Shown here in pieces: positions 26,603 through 35,396 of a stretch of DNA of 64,000 nt. Each line of letters starts with the position of its first letter. Position 1 is the stretch's first letter. The notes beneath the pieces were generated by a model that did no database searches, was not told the DNA's origin, and saw only the letters and a program-made list of their open reading frames with translations. The stretch covers positions 1-64,000 of the forward strand of contig DAHUYQ010000029.1 in the NCBI GenBank assembly GCA_027315115.1. Direction: 5' to 3'. The DNA is from Solirubrobacterales bacterium (GTDB lineage Bacteria; Actinomycetota; Thermoleophilia; Solirubrobacterales; Solirubrobacteraceae). The position numbers and the translations under genes are program-made.

Positions 26603-27670
26603 TTAGATGGCTCCGAGGTCCGTCAATACATCGACGGTGTTGACGAACTGGCGGCCCTGAACGCTCTCAATGTATTGCTGCGCCCTGGAGCGCCTTACGG
26701 AGCGGTGCATCGCAGATCGGTCGTAGCCGGGCTCAAGAATGCGCGATAGGGGCTGATGAGGTCCGTTCGCGATCTCGGGCTCGGCTCCCGGCCGGTGCAT
26801 CCATTCTCGGTCGGCCTGCGCCACGGTGAAGGCATTGAACTCGGATGCCGCGGAGATATCGAGAGAGACTGCATGCTGGTCTGAGCGGTCAACCCAGTCC
26901 ATGAGCACGGCCGCGTCGGGGGCGAGAGGAAAGCGCACCTCCAGTGCCGAGAGGGGCCCGAACTGCTGCTTGCTGAAGACCTGCGTCGTCTCAAGGTTCA
27001 TCGGCCACATCGCCACTGGGTGATCGGAGTAAGCGAGCGCGGGTTGATCGAATCGAACGATGCTCCAGCGCATGTATCCGAAGATGCTGGCTAGCTTCAC
27101 CGACCGCGTGAGCATCGACATGAGGCTCCTGGTGGAGTCGAGATATTTCTCAACCGCTTGCTTTCGCGCAACTACGATGTCGCCGCCAGCTGCGGCAAGC
27201 CCCTCATGCGTGAAGTCGTCGGCCTCCAGTTCTTCAACCATCGGCACGATCAGTTGCTCGCGCTGCTCGAAGAAAGCGGGACCGCGCAGCATCTGCACCG
27301 CTATGAACTGTGCGAGGATGCCCTTGCGCTCAGCGGTGAGCGGCTTGCCCGTGATCAGCTCTCTGAGGGGCTGCGTCGCCTTGTGCTCTATGACCGACAG
27401 CGATGCCTCGACATCGTCCATAAGGTCACCGTCCGGGCGTGTTCGCCGGTAGTAGGCAGGGCGCGTACCCGCAGTCTTTGTTGAGGCCGGAACACAGTCG
27501 GCAGCTCCGTCCGCGTGTACGGCGACCTTGCCGTTCACCTCGAACGCTCTCTGGTACATGCGCGGAACGATGTGGGCGTTGTTGACCTGCGGATAGCTGG
27601 CCCGATTGAGCACGAAGCCAGGCCGGTCAGGATCCGGCTCGTCGTCATGTGCTTGAGCGTGATCGGTCAT
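26603..27670 (-). CDS. DUF4238 family protein
   Basis: The 355-residue protein carries the DUF4238 signature near its N terminus (NNAHIVPRMYQRAFEVNGKV), then EASLSVIEHKATQPLRELIT, QMLRGPAFFEQRE and PALAYSDHPVAMWPMN. Family members occur in defence islands and mobile DNA and have no proven activity. The start at 27,670 is preferred; the frame extends to 27,718. It lies between an HEPN/MNT pair and a response regulator in the tRNA-Asp-associated block. Confidence 0.75.
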   Translation of the reverse strand: MTDHAQAHDDEPDPDRPGFVLNRASYPQVNNAHIVPRMYQRAFEVNGKVAVHADGAADCVPASTKTAGTRPAYYRRTRPDGDLMDDVEASLSVIEHKATQPLRELITGKPLTAERKGILAQFIAVQMLRGPAFFEQREQLIVPMVEELEADDFTHEGLAAAGGDIVVARKQAVEKYLDSTRSLMSMLTRSVKLASIFGYMRWSIVRFDQPALAYSDHPVAMWPMNLETTQVFSKQQFGPLSALEVRFPLAPDAAVLMDWVDRSDQHAVSLDISAASEFNAFTVAQADREWMHRPGAEPEIANGPHQPLSRILEPGYDRSAMHRSVRRSRAQQYIESVQGRQFVNTVDVLTDLGAI

Positions 27671-28116
27671 CACCACAGAACAGCCCACCGCGGAGCTGTA
27701 CGGTCGGGGGCGACTCAACCGCAGACGCTAGCGCAGGCGAGGGCGACTCGGCGGGTCGCAGTCTCAAGGGACTCGGACCCGGAGAGGAGCTTTTGGCTGG
27801 CTGAGCGGATCATTCTGCCGGGGTAGGGAGGGAGCCGGGAGGCTCGTATACGAGCCTGCGTTCCGTTGTGGCGGCGTGCCTCGGCTGTTCTGGGAGGCTG
27901 ATATGAGCGGGGCGGTGCAGAGTTTCCGCCGCGGCCTCTGCTCTGATCGCGCCAGCAATCAAAAATTGAGGCGGCCGGACGGGTGATTGAGACCCGCCCG
28001 GCCCGAGCACCGAAGTACGTGCCTTCGTTGCCCACGGCTTACCGTAGCTCTAATGCTGCGGTCTGGCTGGTTGTGCTCGTCTGCGCGCGTCTTCGGGCGT
28101 CCCGAAAGGAGGCCGG
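27671..28116. other. 446-bp gene-free region
   Basis: No coding frame with family resemblance was found. An A/T-richer patch CAATCAAAAATTGAG (27,955-27,969) contains inverted arms CAAT/ATTG. The last 15 bases hold the ribosome site GAAAGGAGG of the following gene. Confidence 0.4.
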
Positions 28117-28920
28117 ATGAGCACAGGACCGATTGGAAGACCAAGCGGCGGAGATTCGACCACAGGCGTCCCCGCGCTGCTGCTCTACGGCGAAGAGCAC
28201 ACGAACCTGGCGCTGGCCGACGGGCTGGCGCTCGACGGATACGAAGTACACCGCGCCAGCGACCCGGCAATGCTGCGCGCCGTTTGTGGCGCGCGTGTGA
28301 TCGCGCTGGTCATCTTCGGTCGCGCGGCCGATCGTGGCGCGGGCCTTGAGGTGCTGCGCCGGCTGCGCGCGGGGAAGTTCACGCCCGAGGTCGGCCCGCG
28401 GCTGCGTGCGCTATGGGTGAGCCCCAACAGCGAGCTTGGCGACGTGCTGCGCGGGTTCCAGGCTGGTGCTGACGATGTGATCCGCGCGCCGTTCGCCTAC
28501 CCCGAGTTTCGCGCCCGCGCGCAGGCGCTGATCTGCCGCGACGTGATCGAGACGCCTGGCGTGATCGAGTACCGGGAGCTTCGGATCGACACCGCCGCAC
28601 ACGAGGTCACGATCGGAGCGACTCCCGTTGTTGGTCTGCGCCGGCTGGAGTACGTGCTGCTGGTGCATCTTGCGAGTGACCCTGCCCGTGTCTTCAGAAA
28701 GGATGAGTTGCTGCGGGCGGTGTGGGGCATCGGCTCGGGCATCGTGACGCGGACGCTGGATTCGCACGCCTCGCGGCTGCGATGCAAGCTCGCCCATGCC
28801 GGCGCCGAAGGATGGGTGACCGCGATTCGCGGCGTCGGCTACCGGCTCTCCCCCGACACTCTCGTCTGCGCCCCGCGATCGGTGTCGAACGATCGCGCCA
28901 TCCACGTCAGAGCTTCGTGA
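28117..28920 (+). CDS. OmpR-type regulator with degenerate receiver
   Basis: The 267-residue protein has a receiver-like N-terminal domain and a winged-helix OmpR-type C-terminal domain (RRLEYVLLVHLASDPARVFR, KDELLRAVWG, then TRTLDSHASRLRCKLA and WVTAIRGVGYRL). In the receiver the usual phospho-acceptor Asp strand reads IALVIFGRAADRG, and the switch Lys position reads IRAPFAYPE, so phosphorylation is unlikely. No kinase gene is adjacent. The ribosome site is GAAAGGAGG. Similar orphan regulators are common in actinobacterial mobile DNA. Confidence 0.82.
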   Translation: MSTGPIGRPSGGDSTTGVPALLLYGEEHTNLALADGLALDGYEVHRASDPAMLRAVCGARVIALVIFGRAADRGAGLEVLRRLRAGKFTPEVGPRLRALWVSPNSELGDVLRGFQAGADDVIRAPFAYPEFRARAQALICRDVIETPGVIEYRELRIDTAAHEVTIGATPVVGLRRLEYVLLVHLASDPARVFRKDELLRAVWGIGSGIVTRTLDSHASRLRCKLAHAGAEGWVTAIRGVGYRLSPDTLVCAPRSVSNDRAIHVRAS

Positions 28921-29057
28921 ACCGTCTGTCTACGTGACCGCCTCCACCACCGGCAGACACATAACCTCTGCGGCGCCCGGCGAGGCCGTCTTCACGGCCG
29001 CCTCGGAGGTGCGAGCCAAAGACCCAAAAGGCCAGACGGCCGACGAGGCAACAATAG

Positions 29058-29100
29058 CGGGAACGACGGGGCTCGAACCCGCGACCTCCGGCGTGACAGG
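29058..29100 (-). repeat. attL-type repeat: 43-bp copy of the tRNA-Asp 3' end
   Basis: These 43 bases are identical to positions 45,915-45,957, which run from the anticodon loop to the 3' end of the intact tRNA-Asp gene, in the same orientation. The 5' half of the tRNA is not present here. This is the displaced attachment copy expected when an element integrates into the 3' end of a tRNA gene. Confidence 0.85.
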
Positions 29101-29220
29101 AGTGCGCCCATCAGACCAGACAACTCCCGCTTTTCCCTTGGTTAAGCCAAATCAGAGGTTCGACAGTCCGCTGAATAGCGGGGCGCGAATCCCGCTATTT
29201 GCGGCTTATCCTTGGCGATT

Positions 29221-29246
29221 TGGGCACACGACCCGGCTTGTGCCCA
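29221..29246. promoter_or_regulatory. Candidate integrase arm site, left end
   Basis: TGGGCACA (29,221-29,228) and TGTGCCCA (29,239-29,246) form an inverted pair about 120 bp inside the left repeat. The same 9-mer TGGGCACAA appears twice near the right end at 45,814-45,832. Confidence 0.5.
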
Positions 29247-29395
29247 ATGGGGCGTCGATCCTCCACGCCGATCCGGCAGCGGCTTGGGAAGATGTCCATT
29301 CGCACGTCTAGAATCCGCGCGTGCTCTGGAGGAGGGTAAGACGGCTGCCGCAGCAGGATGAGGCTCAGAACGTTCATTCCGCAGCAGAAGCTTCG

Positions 29396-30457
29396 ATGAC
29401 GATCGAGATGCAGTCTGACAGCGGCGTCGAGCTGCGGAGCAGACAGAACCTCATCAACGGGCAGCGCGTCTTTCCGCCCGAGACCGTTCAGACCACGCAC
29501 CCAGGAAAGCCTGCCGCAGATCTCGCCGTCGGCCGTCAGCTCGGAGTCGATGGCTTCGTCGCGATCGACTTCGAGACAGCAACGTCCTCACGCGCAAGCG
29601 CATGCGCTGTTGCGATTGCAAGCGTCGACGCTGGCCGCGTGACCGGTGTACGCCGTTGGCTGATCAGGCCACCTGGGAACGAGTACGACGGGTTCAACGT
29701 TGCGTTGCATGGAATCACGCCTGAAATGACAGAAGACAGTCCGACGATCATCGATGTGTGGCCCGAGGTGGCCGCGGTCGCAGGCGACCGACCACTCGTC
29801 GCGCATTATGCGGCCTTCGACATGAGTGTACTGCGCCACGCCCTGGCGGCCGAGGACGGCACATGGCCCGACCTCATCTACTACTGCACAAGGGCGCTCA
29901 GCAGATGCGCTTGGCCTGGGATGCTCTCCTATCGCCTCGTTGACATCGCAGCGGACTGCGGCATTACGTTCACACACCACGATCCCGGCGCCGATGCGAC
30001 AGCCGCCGCCGAACTCGCCATCGCCTGTTGCGGCGCTGTCGGAGCATCTGACCTTGCAGACGCAAGTCGCGCTTTGCGAGTGCGAGCAGGCAGTCTCAGC
30101 CGCGATGGCTGGGTGCCCAGCGGTGCACAGCACCGGCGTCTGACCGACTTGCGCCCAAGCGTCGACAATGTGCCAGCCGAAAGCCCTTTCGCCGACAAGA
30201 CAGTCGTCTTCACGGGTACGTTGTCGTGTCGACTGATGCGGGCACAAGCGGCGCAGCTCGTAGTTGATGCCGGCGGCACGACGACGGACAGCATGTCCAA
30301 GAAGGTTGACTACCTGGTGCTTGGCCTACAGGACGCGCGGAAGGTCAAGGACGGCAAACACTCCGGCAAGATGCTGAGAGCCACGGAGCTGCAGCGGGCA
30401 GGCAGCCAGATTGAGTTTCTTTCCGAGGACGACTTCCTCAGAATGCTGCCCACCTGA
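29396..30457 (+). CDS. DEDDh exonuclease fused to a BRCT domain
   Basis: The 353-residue protein has a DnaQ-like 3'-5' exonuclease domain (residues about 54-225): GFVAIDFETATSS holds Asp58 and Glu60, RPLVAHYAAFDMSVLRHAL holds the second motif, and THHDPGADATAAAEL holds the His and final Asp. The C-terminal BRCT domain (about 265-353) reads FADKTVVFTGTLSCRLMRAQ, VVDAGGTTTDSMSKKVDYLV. This is the DinG/DNA pol III epsilon-BRCT architecture linked to DNA repair. An upstream GTG at 29,321 would add 25 residues; neither start has a clear ribosome site. It is the first gene inside the left end of the element. Confidence 0.82.
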   Translation: MTIEMQSDSGVELRSRQNLINGQRVFPPETVQTTHPGKPAADLAVGRQLGVDGFVAIDFETATSSRASACAVAIASVDAGRVTGVRRWLIRPPGNEYDGFNVALHGITPEMTEDSPTIIDVWPEVAAVAGDRPLVAHYAAFDMSVLRHALAAEDGTWPDLIYYCTRALSRCAWPGMLSYRLVDIAADCGITFTHHDPGADATAAAELAIACCGAVGASDLADASRALRVRAGSLSRDGWVPSGAQHRRLTDLRPSVDNVPAESPFADKTVVFTGTLSCRLMRAQAAQLVVDAGGTTTDSMSKKVDYLVLGLQDARKVKDGKHSGKMLRATELQRAGSQIEFLSEDDFLRMLPT

Positions 30458-30529
30458 CTACCTCTGGTGCCCGCCTAGTCGCAGGCGCGTCGCGAACCGA
30501 CAGAGCAGGAGCCCGCGCCCCAGCGGCGA

Positions 30530-31603
30530 ATGCGGTCGGCGATGCCTTCCGCCGACCCGCGCTTCGACGCCATCGATCCCCAGTACCGCCGCCGCGCCCA
30601 GGCCGTTCTGGCCAGCCTGCAGTCGTACTTCATCGAGATGCCGCGTGGCAAGTCCTTTTGCGAGCGCCGGGACTTCCAGCTCGGCTACGACGCGGTGCGC
30701 ATTGCGACGCGGAACGGCTCGCGGCTCACCGGGGAGGCGCTCTTGGACGCAATCGCGCGGGAGCCGCGTGCATGGCTCGTTCTACGGTGCATCCTCGGCG
30801 TATCTCCTGGCGAGGCTGCCTACCTTGCAGCAGAGCAGGCGGCCACCGACGGGCAAGAGCTCATCATCGATCAAACCGATGCGCGGGAAATCGACTCGCG
30901 TGCCAAGCGCGGGGAACGCCTGCTGTTCGATGAGCCGCCGCACGGCAGCAAGCAGCGCCGCTACGACGAGCTGCTGCGATCGATGGTGCCGTTGCTCGCG
31001 GAGCTTCTGCAGCGGCCTGTGCCGCACGTCCCGCCGGAGAAGATCCATCGTCTCGACAAGCACGACACTCATGGCGGCCGCGCCACGCTCAGGGCCGCGT
31101 TGTCGACCGGCGAGGTACCCTACTCCGAGCTACTCTACGAGCGGCTGCTCGGAAGGCCATACGCCTCTCACCGTGACTCGGTGTCGGGCATGGTAGGCAG
31201 GATGATCGAGCAGTCGATCTCCGATCTGCTGGAGCGCCACAACATCGACGGACGCGCGACCAGGGACCGCGAGCGCGTGCCGGGCTTTCCGCAGGCGCCC
31301 GATTTTCTGATCCCTTCACGCGACACGAAGGTGATGATCGAGGCCAAGCTCACCGAGGACGACGGCACTGCCCGCGACAAGGTCGCGCGCGTCCAGACGC
31401 TGCGGCAGTATGAGGACGAGCGACCGGCCGCGGAAAGGCGCGTGATCGTCGCAGTCATCGACGGCCGCGGGTTTGGTCATCGAGCAAGCGATCTGAACCG
31501 AATGCTCAGAGCATGCGACGGCCACGTCTACACGCTGGGCGAACTGGACCGCCTCGTGACACGTGGCGGTCCGCTGCATCCGTACATCGGCACTCGCAAG
31601 TAG
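30530..31603 (+). CDS. PD-(D/E)XK restriction-type endonuclease
   Basis: The 357-residue protein has a nuclease core near its C terminus: QAPDFLIPSRDTKVMIEAKL gives Asp258...Glu271-Ala-Lys273, the PD-(D/E)XK catalytic set. It is followed by the helix VARVQTLRQYEDERPA and strand ERRVIVAVIDGRGFGHRASD. The N-terminal 180 residues are helical with no known domain. It is convergent with a DNA methylase gene (22 bp apart) and 72 bp downstream of the exonuclease-BRCT gene. The pairing suggests a restriction-modification unit. Specificity is unknown. Confidence 0.72.
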   Translation: MRSAMPSADPRFDAIDPQYRRRAQAVLASLQSYFIEMPRGKSFCERRDFQLGYDAVRIATRNGSRLTGEALLDAIAREPRAWLVLRCILGVSPGEAAYLAAEQAATDGQELIIDQTDAREIDSRAKRGERLLFDEPPHGSKQRRYDELLRSMVPLLAELLQRPVPHVPPEKIHRLDKHDTHGGRATLRAALSTGEVPYSELLYERLLGRPYASHRDSVSGMVGRMIEQSISDLLERHNIDGRATRDRERVPGFPQAPDFLIPSRDTKVMIEAKLTEDDGTARDKVARVQTLRQYEDERPAAERRVIVAVIDGRGFGHRASDLNRMLRACDGHVYTLGELDRLVTRGGPLHPYIGTRK

Positions 31604-31625
31604 ACCTCCGCCAGCGCTCGCGCCG

Positions 31626-33758
31626 TCAGAATGCAGCCACCGCAACCGGCGCCTCGCTCGCCGACACAGGCACAGAGGCGGCCTCGTGTGTGCTCTCCGA
31701 CAGCGCGATCAGCATGCGCCGCGCATCCTGCATGCGAGTCTCGATCGGCGCCGCAGCGTCCCAGCCCGACGCCAGAGCGCGGATCGTCTCCTCGGCCAGC
31801 AGCCCGTGCCGGATGCAGCGCCGGTCGCCCTCGGTGACCGTCAGTCCGGCGTCCACAAGACCCTGAACGTGCTTGATGAGACGTTGGCTCACAGGTGTCG
31901 CGCGGTCGCCGATGACGCCTGCGGGCGGCTTACGCATCACGAAGACCGTGTCAACGCGACTGGAGTCAGCGCTGTTGATGTGGATCGACCCGCGCATCTC
32001 AGACGGGCACACGAGTGTCGTCATTGGCACCAGGCCGGCATCGAGCACGGCCACGACCAAAGCCGCGTAGGAACGCAGGTCGTTATGGTGGTAGGTGAAG
32101 ACAAATGGGGCCCCGGGTCGCAGCGCACAGGCCGCCGCCCGGTAGACAGCCGAGAGTCGATCGGCAAACGCCTCGATCCCACGGCCTGCGGTCGCGTTGC
32201 CGGTCACCTCATGCTCGGACTTCGATGTCGGCGAGGAGAAGAACGGAGTCTCAGGGGCCATCCGCCGCAGCCATGCGTAGCAGAAGTCCATCAGCTCCGA
32301 GTACTGGACATTCGCGAAGTACGGAGGGTCGGTCAGCACAAGGTCGACGCTCGCCTCGGGCAGCGGCTCGGTCACCATGCTGCCGCAGCGCAGCAGCGTC
32401 GCGCGGCGGTGGCCAAGCTCGGATGTATGCTCGACAAGCGAGCAGGAGATGCGCTCGCCCGGCGTCTGCACGCGCCGCTTGCGGCCATTGACTCGGACGG
32501 TCTCAAACGGCTCCGCGCAGTAGCGCTTGGCGGCCGCATACTTGGCCAGGAAGTGCCGATATCCGCCTGAGCCGACCCTTGGAACGCCGACCAGCGCCGC
32601 CTCGCACTGCACTCGATGGACCGGGAAGCCGTGCACGGAGAAGACATCCAGGATCTTAAGCGCCGCTGTGTCGTAACGGCAGACCATGTTCTGGTAGCGG
32701 ATGAAGTCCGAGAAGACCGTCGCCAGCGCCGGCCGTAGCTCCGGCGCCGCCTCGCTGATCCGCTGCGCGAGCAGCGCAAGCCCAAGAAGCTGCCGCTCGT
32801 TGTGGAGATCCCTGAAGCGACGGTAGCCCCAGCGCAACAGCCGGTTGGTCTCATCGCCGGTAGGGATCGGGTCATCAGGCCAGAACGGAGAGGCCATCTT
32901 CGCCATCCGCGCCCTCGCCCGCGCGAACCGCGCATGGTCGTCGGCGTCGGCAGCCTTGAAGAAGCGGCCGCGGCGCCCCTCCCTCGCCTTGCAACTCCCG
33001 CAGTGGTACTCGAGCGCAAACAGCGCATGCGTGGGCGGCCCATCATCCTGGGGACGCCCAACCGCGAACGGACGGCCGCACTTGCACGTCGCCTTTGCCG
33101 GCACGGCCGTCTCGGCGTAGGCGGCGCCGCAGCACGTGCAGGCATCGGCAACCTCGCCGGGCAGGAATTGGGCCACCGACCGGCACGATCCGCACACAAG
33201 GACATCGTGGGTATGCCTACCCATCTTGCGGCCTGCGACCAGCGGCCCCGGGAAGAGCAGAGTCTCCTCTCCGCACTCGCAGACGTGCGTCTTGACCCAC
33301 AGAAAGAACTTGACGGGCGCGTCCTGCCCACACTCCTCGCAGCGCGTCGTGTACAGGTCGCACAGCTCCGCCTCCACCGCCGCAGCGATCGCCTCGCCCT
33401 GCTGCTCGAAAGCGAGCACATCGAGATCCTCGAGCTCTCGCTCGACAAGCCAGCGGGACATCGGATTCGTGTCATAGCCGACCACAGAGAGGCCGAGGCG
33501 GTTGGCCTCGAACATGGTGGTGCCACCGCCCATAAACGGGTCAAGAACTACGCCGCGCAGGTCGTGGCTCTCGAAGTAGTGCTCGGCAAGCGGCCGATCC
33601 ACGAGCTCCGCCAGCGCCAGGCTGCGAAAGAGCGTGCCTGGCCGCCGCGCGAACCACTTATGGACAGCGATAACCGGCCTATAGCTCTGCTGAACCTGCT
33701 TCTCGGCAGACGCAAGCGCAGCAACCAACGTCTCATCGAAGTTCGTCTCCATGCGCAT
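31626..33758 (-). CDS. DUF1156-type DNA methyltransferase with zinc ribbons
   Basis: The 710-residue protein has the cofactor motif VVLDPFMGGGTTMFEANRLG (residues 71-90), the start-proximal VIAVHKWFARRPGTLFRS typical of DUF1156 proteins, and catalytic motif IV LTDPPYFANVQYSELMDF near residue 476. At least six CxxC/CxC pairs (RCEECG, CECG, VCGSC, CTCC, CKCG, HCGSC) between about 155 and 290 suggest zinc ribbons. It probably methylates adenine-N6 or cytosine-N4. The ATG at 33,758 fits the conserved start; the frame extends to 33,902, where an SOS-type box lies. It is convergent with the nuclease gene. Confidence 0.85.
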   Translation of the reverse strand: MRMETNFDETLVAALASAEKQVQQSYRPVIAVHKWFARRPGTLFRSLALAELVDRPLAEHYFESHDLRGVVLDPFMGGGTTMFEANRLGLSVVGYDTNPMSRWLVERELEDLDVLAFEQQGEAIAAAVEAELCDLYTTRCEECGQDAPVKFFLWVKTHVCECGEETLLFPGPLVAGRKMGRHTHDVLVCGSCRSVAQFLPGEVADACTCCGAAYAETAVPAKATCKCGRPFAVGRPQDDGPPTHALFALEYHCGSCKAREGRRGRFFKAADADDHARFARARARMAKMASPFWPDDPIPTGDETNRLLRWGYRRFRDLHNERQLLGLALLAQRISEAAPELRPALATVFSDFIRYQNMVCRYDTAALKILDVFSVHGFPVHRVQCEAALVGVPRVGSGGYRHFLAKYAAAKRYCAEPFETVRVNGRKRRVQTPGERISCSLVEHTSELGHRRATLLRCGSMVTEPLPEASVDLVLTDPPYFANVQYSELMDFCYAWLRRMAPETPFFSSPTSKSEHEVTGNATAGRGIEAFADRLSAVYRAAACALRPGAPFVFTYHHNDLRSYAALVVAVLDAGLVPMTTLVCPSEMRGSIHINSADSSRVDTVFVMRKPPAGVIGDRATPVSQRLIKHVQGLVDAGLTVTEGDRRCIRHGLLAEETIRALASGWDAAAPIETRMQDARRMLIALSESTHEAASVPVSASEAPVAVAAF

Positions 33759-33901
33759 CGCACGATACGCCCCCGGGCGGACCATCTGAGAGTCTCCACA
33801 AACTGCGCCATTCGGCGCTGTGCATACAGTTGTCTGCGCCACGGCCGAAGCATAGCCCCACAGGGCAAGCTGGCCGCTCGCAATTCGGTTCGATGTCGTC
33901 A

Positions 33902-33916
33902 TCGAACATATGTTCC
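33902..33916. promoter_or_regulatory. LexA/SOS-type box
   Basis: TCGAACATATGTTCC contains the perfect palindrome GAACATATGTTC (33,904-33,915). It fits the actinobacterial/Gram-positive LexA consensus CGAACRNRYGTTYC. It lies about 145 bp upstream of the preferred methylase start and adjacent to the more upstream possible start. The 415-bp gap 33,759-34,173 holds only this box, a TATAAC-containing promoter-like stretch and the hairpin before the next gene. Confidence 0.6.
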
Positions 33917-34119
33917 CTATTGCCGGGGACGCTCCGCGAGGACTCGAAGGCGGTCACGAGGTCGCGCCGCGCAGCACAATGAACCATTCCGCGCCAACTT
34001 TTCGGCGTGTGATGCCTGGTTTTGGCTCTGGCAAGCCGAATGCGGTCGCTGGCCGTCTCGGACAGCACCGCGTCGTCTGCCGCGGTCCGCTATAACCCCT
34101 TTGTCTACCTACCAATAGT

Positions 34120-34148
34120 GCCCCCGCGCCGCTACAACGGCCGGGGGC
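34120..34148 (+). promoter_or_regulatory. Hairpin in the leader of a small winged-helix gene
   Basis: GCCCCCG and CGGGGGC pair across a 15-nt gap, 25 bp before the start codon at 34,174, with a TATAAC element 30 bp upstream (34,090-34,096). It could be an attenuator or an mRNA 5' structure. Confidence 0.4.
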
Positions 34149-34173
34149 GTGGCACGAAGAATGGAGGTTCTTC

Positions 34174-34443
34174 ATGCAGGATCAAGCTACCGGTTCGGCG
34201 CGGATGAGTGCGGCCGAACCGTCTCAGCAGGCGATGGAGCAGGCGATCGTGTCGGCGCTGCTGGCCGATGGCAGCGAGCCGGTTTGGTCGCGTGGAGAGC
34301 TGGAGGCGCATTTCCCGAACAGTCCGTTGGTGTTCGCGGACGCCTTCAGCGAGCTGGAGTCGGCGGGCGTGCTGTGCGTCTGCGGCGAGATGGTCAAGGT
34401 CGCGCGCGCGGTGCGCTACGTAGACGAGCTGGAAGGGCTCTGA
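34174..34443 (+). CDS. Small winged-helix-like protein
   Basis: The 89-residue protein has a clear TGGAGG ribosome site. It reads as a single winged-helix-like domain: QQAMEQAIVSALLADGSEPV, WSRGELEAHFPNSPLVFADA and FSELESAGVLCVCGEMVKVA. The short helix-turn-helix and two terminal strands suggest DNA binding. The neighbour at 34,582 is convergent. It may be a regulator of the element, but nothing more can be said. Confidence 0.65.
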   Translation: MQDQATGSARMSAAEPSQQAMEQAIVSALLADGSEPVWSRGELEAHFPNSPLVFADAFSELESAGVLCVCGEMVKVARAVRYVDELEGL

Positions 34444-34581
34444 GCCGTCGGGTGCCGAGCGGAGGGTGTCGGCTGCCGTCGTGGGGAAGCAGCGTAGCGA
34501 TGGCGGCGGCCGACACCAGCCGGAGCAGCCGTGTGCGGCCGCCAGCTCCGCCTTGCCTTTGGTGCTGGAACCCCTGTCCGC

Positions 34582-35124
34582 TTACCGCACGCCGAATGGG
34601 TCGGGCACGGCAAGCTCGCTCAGCAGGTCTTCCAGCGGGGTTGCGTCGCACTCCACCACGAGCGCGTGCCCGATGTCCCGCAGCTCGGTCATGATCTCGG
34701 GCCGGTAGGGGAAGCGCTGCGGGCTGTTGAGGCACACGCAGCCGGTATGGGCCGCGGCCCAGAGATCGCTCGTGTGTCGAAGGGCATCGAACAGCAGCCG
34801 CGCCTCGAACGCTGGCGCGCCGTCGAATCGAAGGTCCAGTCGCGCCAGCGCATACGGGTCGGCGTCGCTCGGCAGCAGCACTGCCCAGCGCGCGAAGTAC
34901 GCGACGCCCGTGAGCGAGTTGGTCTCGTGCGCGGCGGTTAGCTTGGCAAGCTGCTGGCTCTCTGATGGCACGGCCGCGATCAGCGCGAGCGCCTGCAGCA
35001 CACCCTCTCCCTTCGGCAGCGCATGCACGCGGCTGTCGATCACCGGCGCCGCACCGGCGACGAACTCTTGGATCGCGCCTTTGTAGGTTCCGGGCTCCAT
35101 CGACCATGCTCGTAGGCGGCTCAT
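34582..35124 (-). CDS. Hypothetical protein
   Basis: The 180-residue protein shows no recognisable family. It starts MSRLRAWSMEPGTYKGAIQE and has a helical N-terminal half (ALPKGEGVLQALALIAAVPS, SQQLAKLTAAHETNS), then strands ARWAVLLPSDADPYALARLD and a C-terminal HALVVECDATPLEDLLSELA. It lacks a signal peptide or membrane segment. Coding bias (third-position GC) is normal for the element. It lies next to the hairpin-rich region. Confidence 0.6.
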   Translation of the reverse strand: MSRLRAWSMEPGTYKGAIQEFVAGAAPVIDSRVHALPKGEGVLQALALIAAVPSESQQLAKLTAAHETNSLTGVAYFARWAVLLPSDADPYALARLDLRFDGAPAFEARLLFDALRHTSDLWAAAHTGCVCLNSPQRFPYRPEIMTELRDIGHALVVECDATPLEDLLSELAVPDPFGVR

Positions 35125-35396
35125 CTTGCTTGCCCTTCCCGCGCCCGCCTGACGCGGACGCTCACGTTATGCCTTCGATCTCAGCGGCGACCGGCATCCC
35201 CGCTCATCTCTCTATCCGACGAACCACTCGGCAACGGGACACAGCACGCCACGGCGACCGTGCCACCAGCGCACGGCGTTTCCCCGCGCGGGCGGCATCT
35301 GCGCTGCCGGCGTCATGGAGGCATCGACGGTGAGGCTGCGCGCGTGGCTGGACCGGCGGCCCCACCCCACCCCGCGCCGCCGCGGCGGTGTCGCTG

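Noticed and set aside
29058..29136. Possible full tRNA built from the tRNA-Asp copy, because AGCGGGA...TCCCGCT could pair as an acceptor stem
   Set aside because: The anticodon stem does not pair (CACTC against GCCGG) and the spacing between T arm and acceptor is wrong. Only the 43-bp copy is supported.
28934..29311. Open frame containing AGTTGLEPATSGVTG
   Set aside because: This peptide is the translation of the tRNA-Asp 3' end. The same peptide appears around 45,910. It is a well-known false protein.
33904..33915. GAACATATGTTC read as a restriction or NdeI-type site only
   Set aside because: Its full extent and position upstream of the methylase fit a LexA box better, so it is reported as such.
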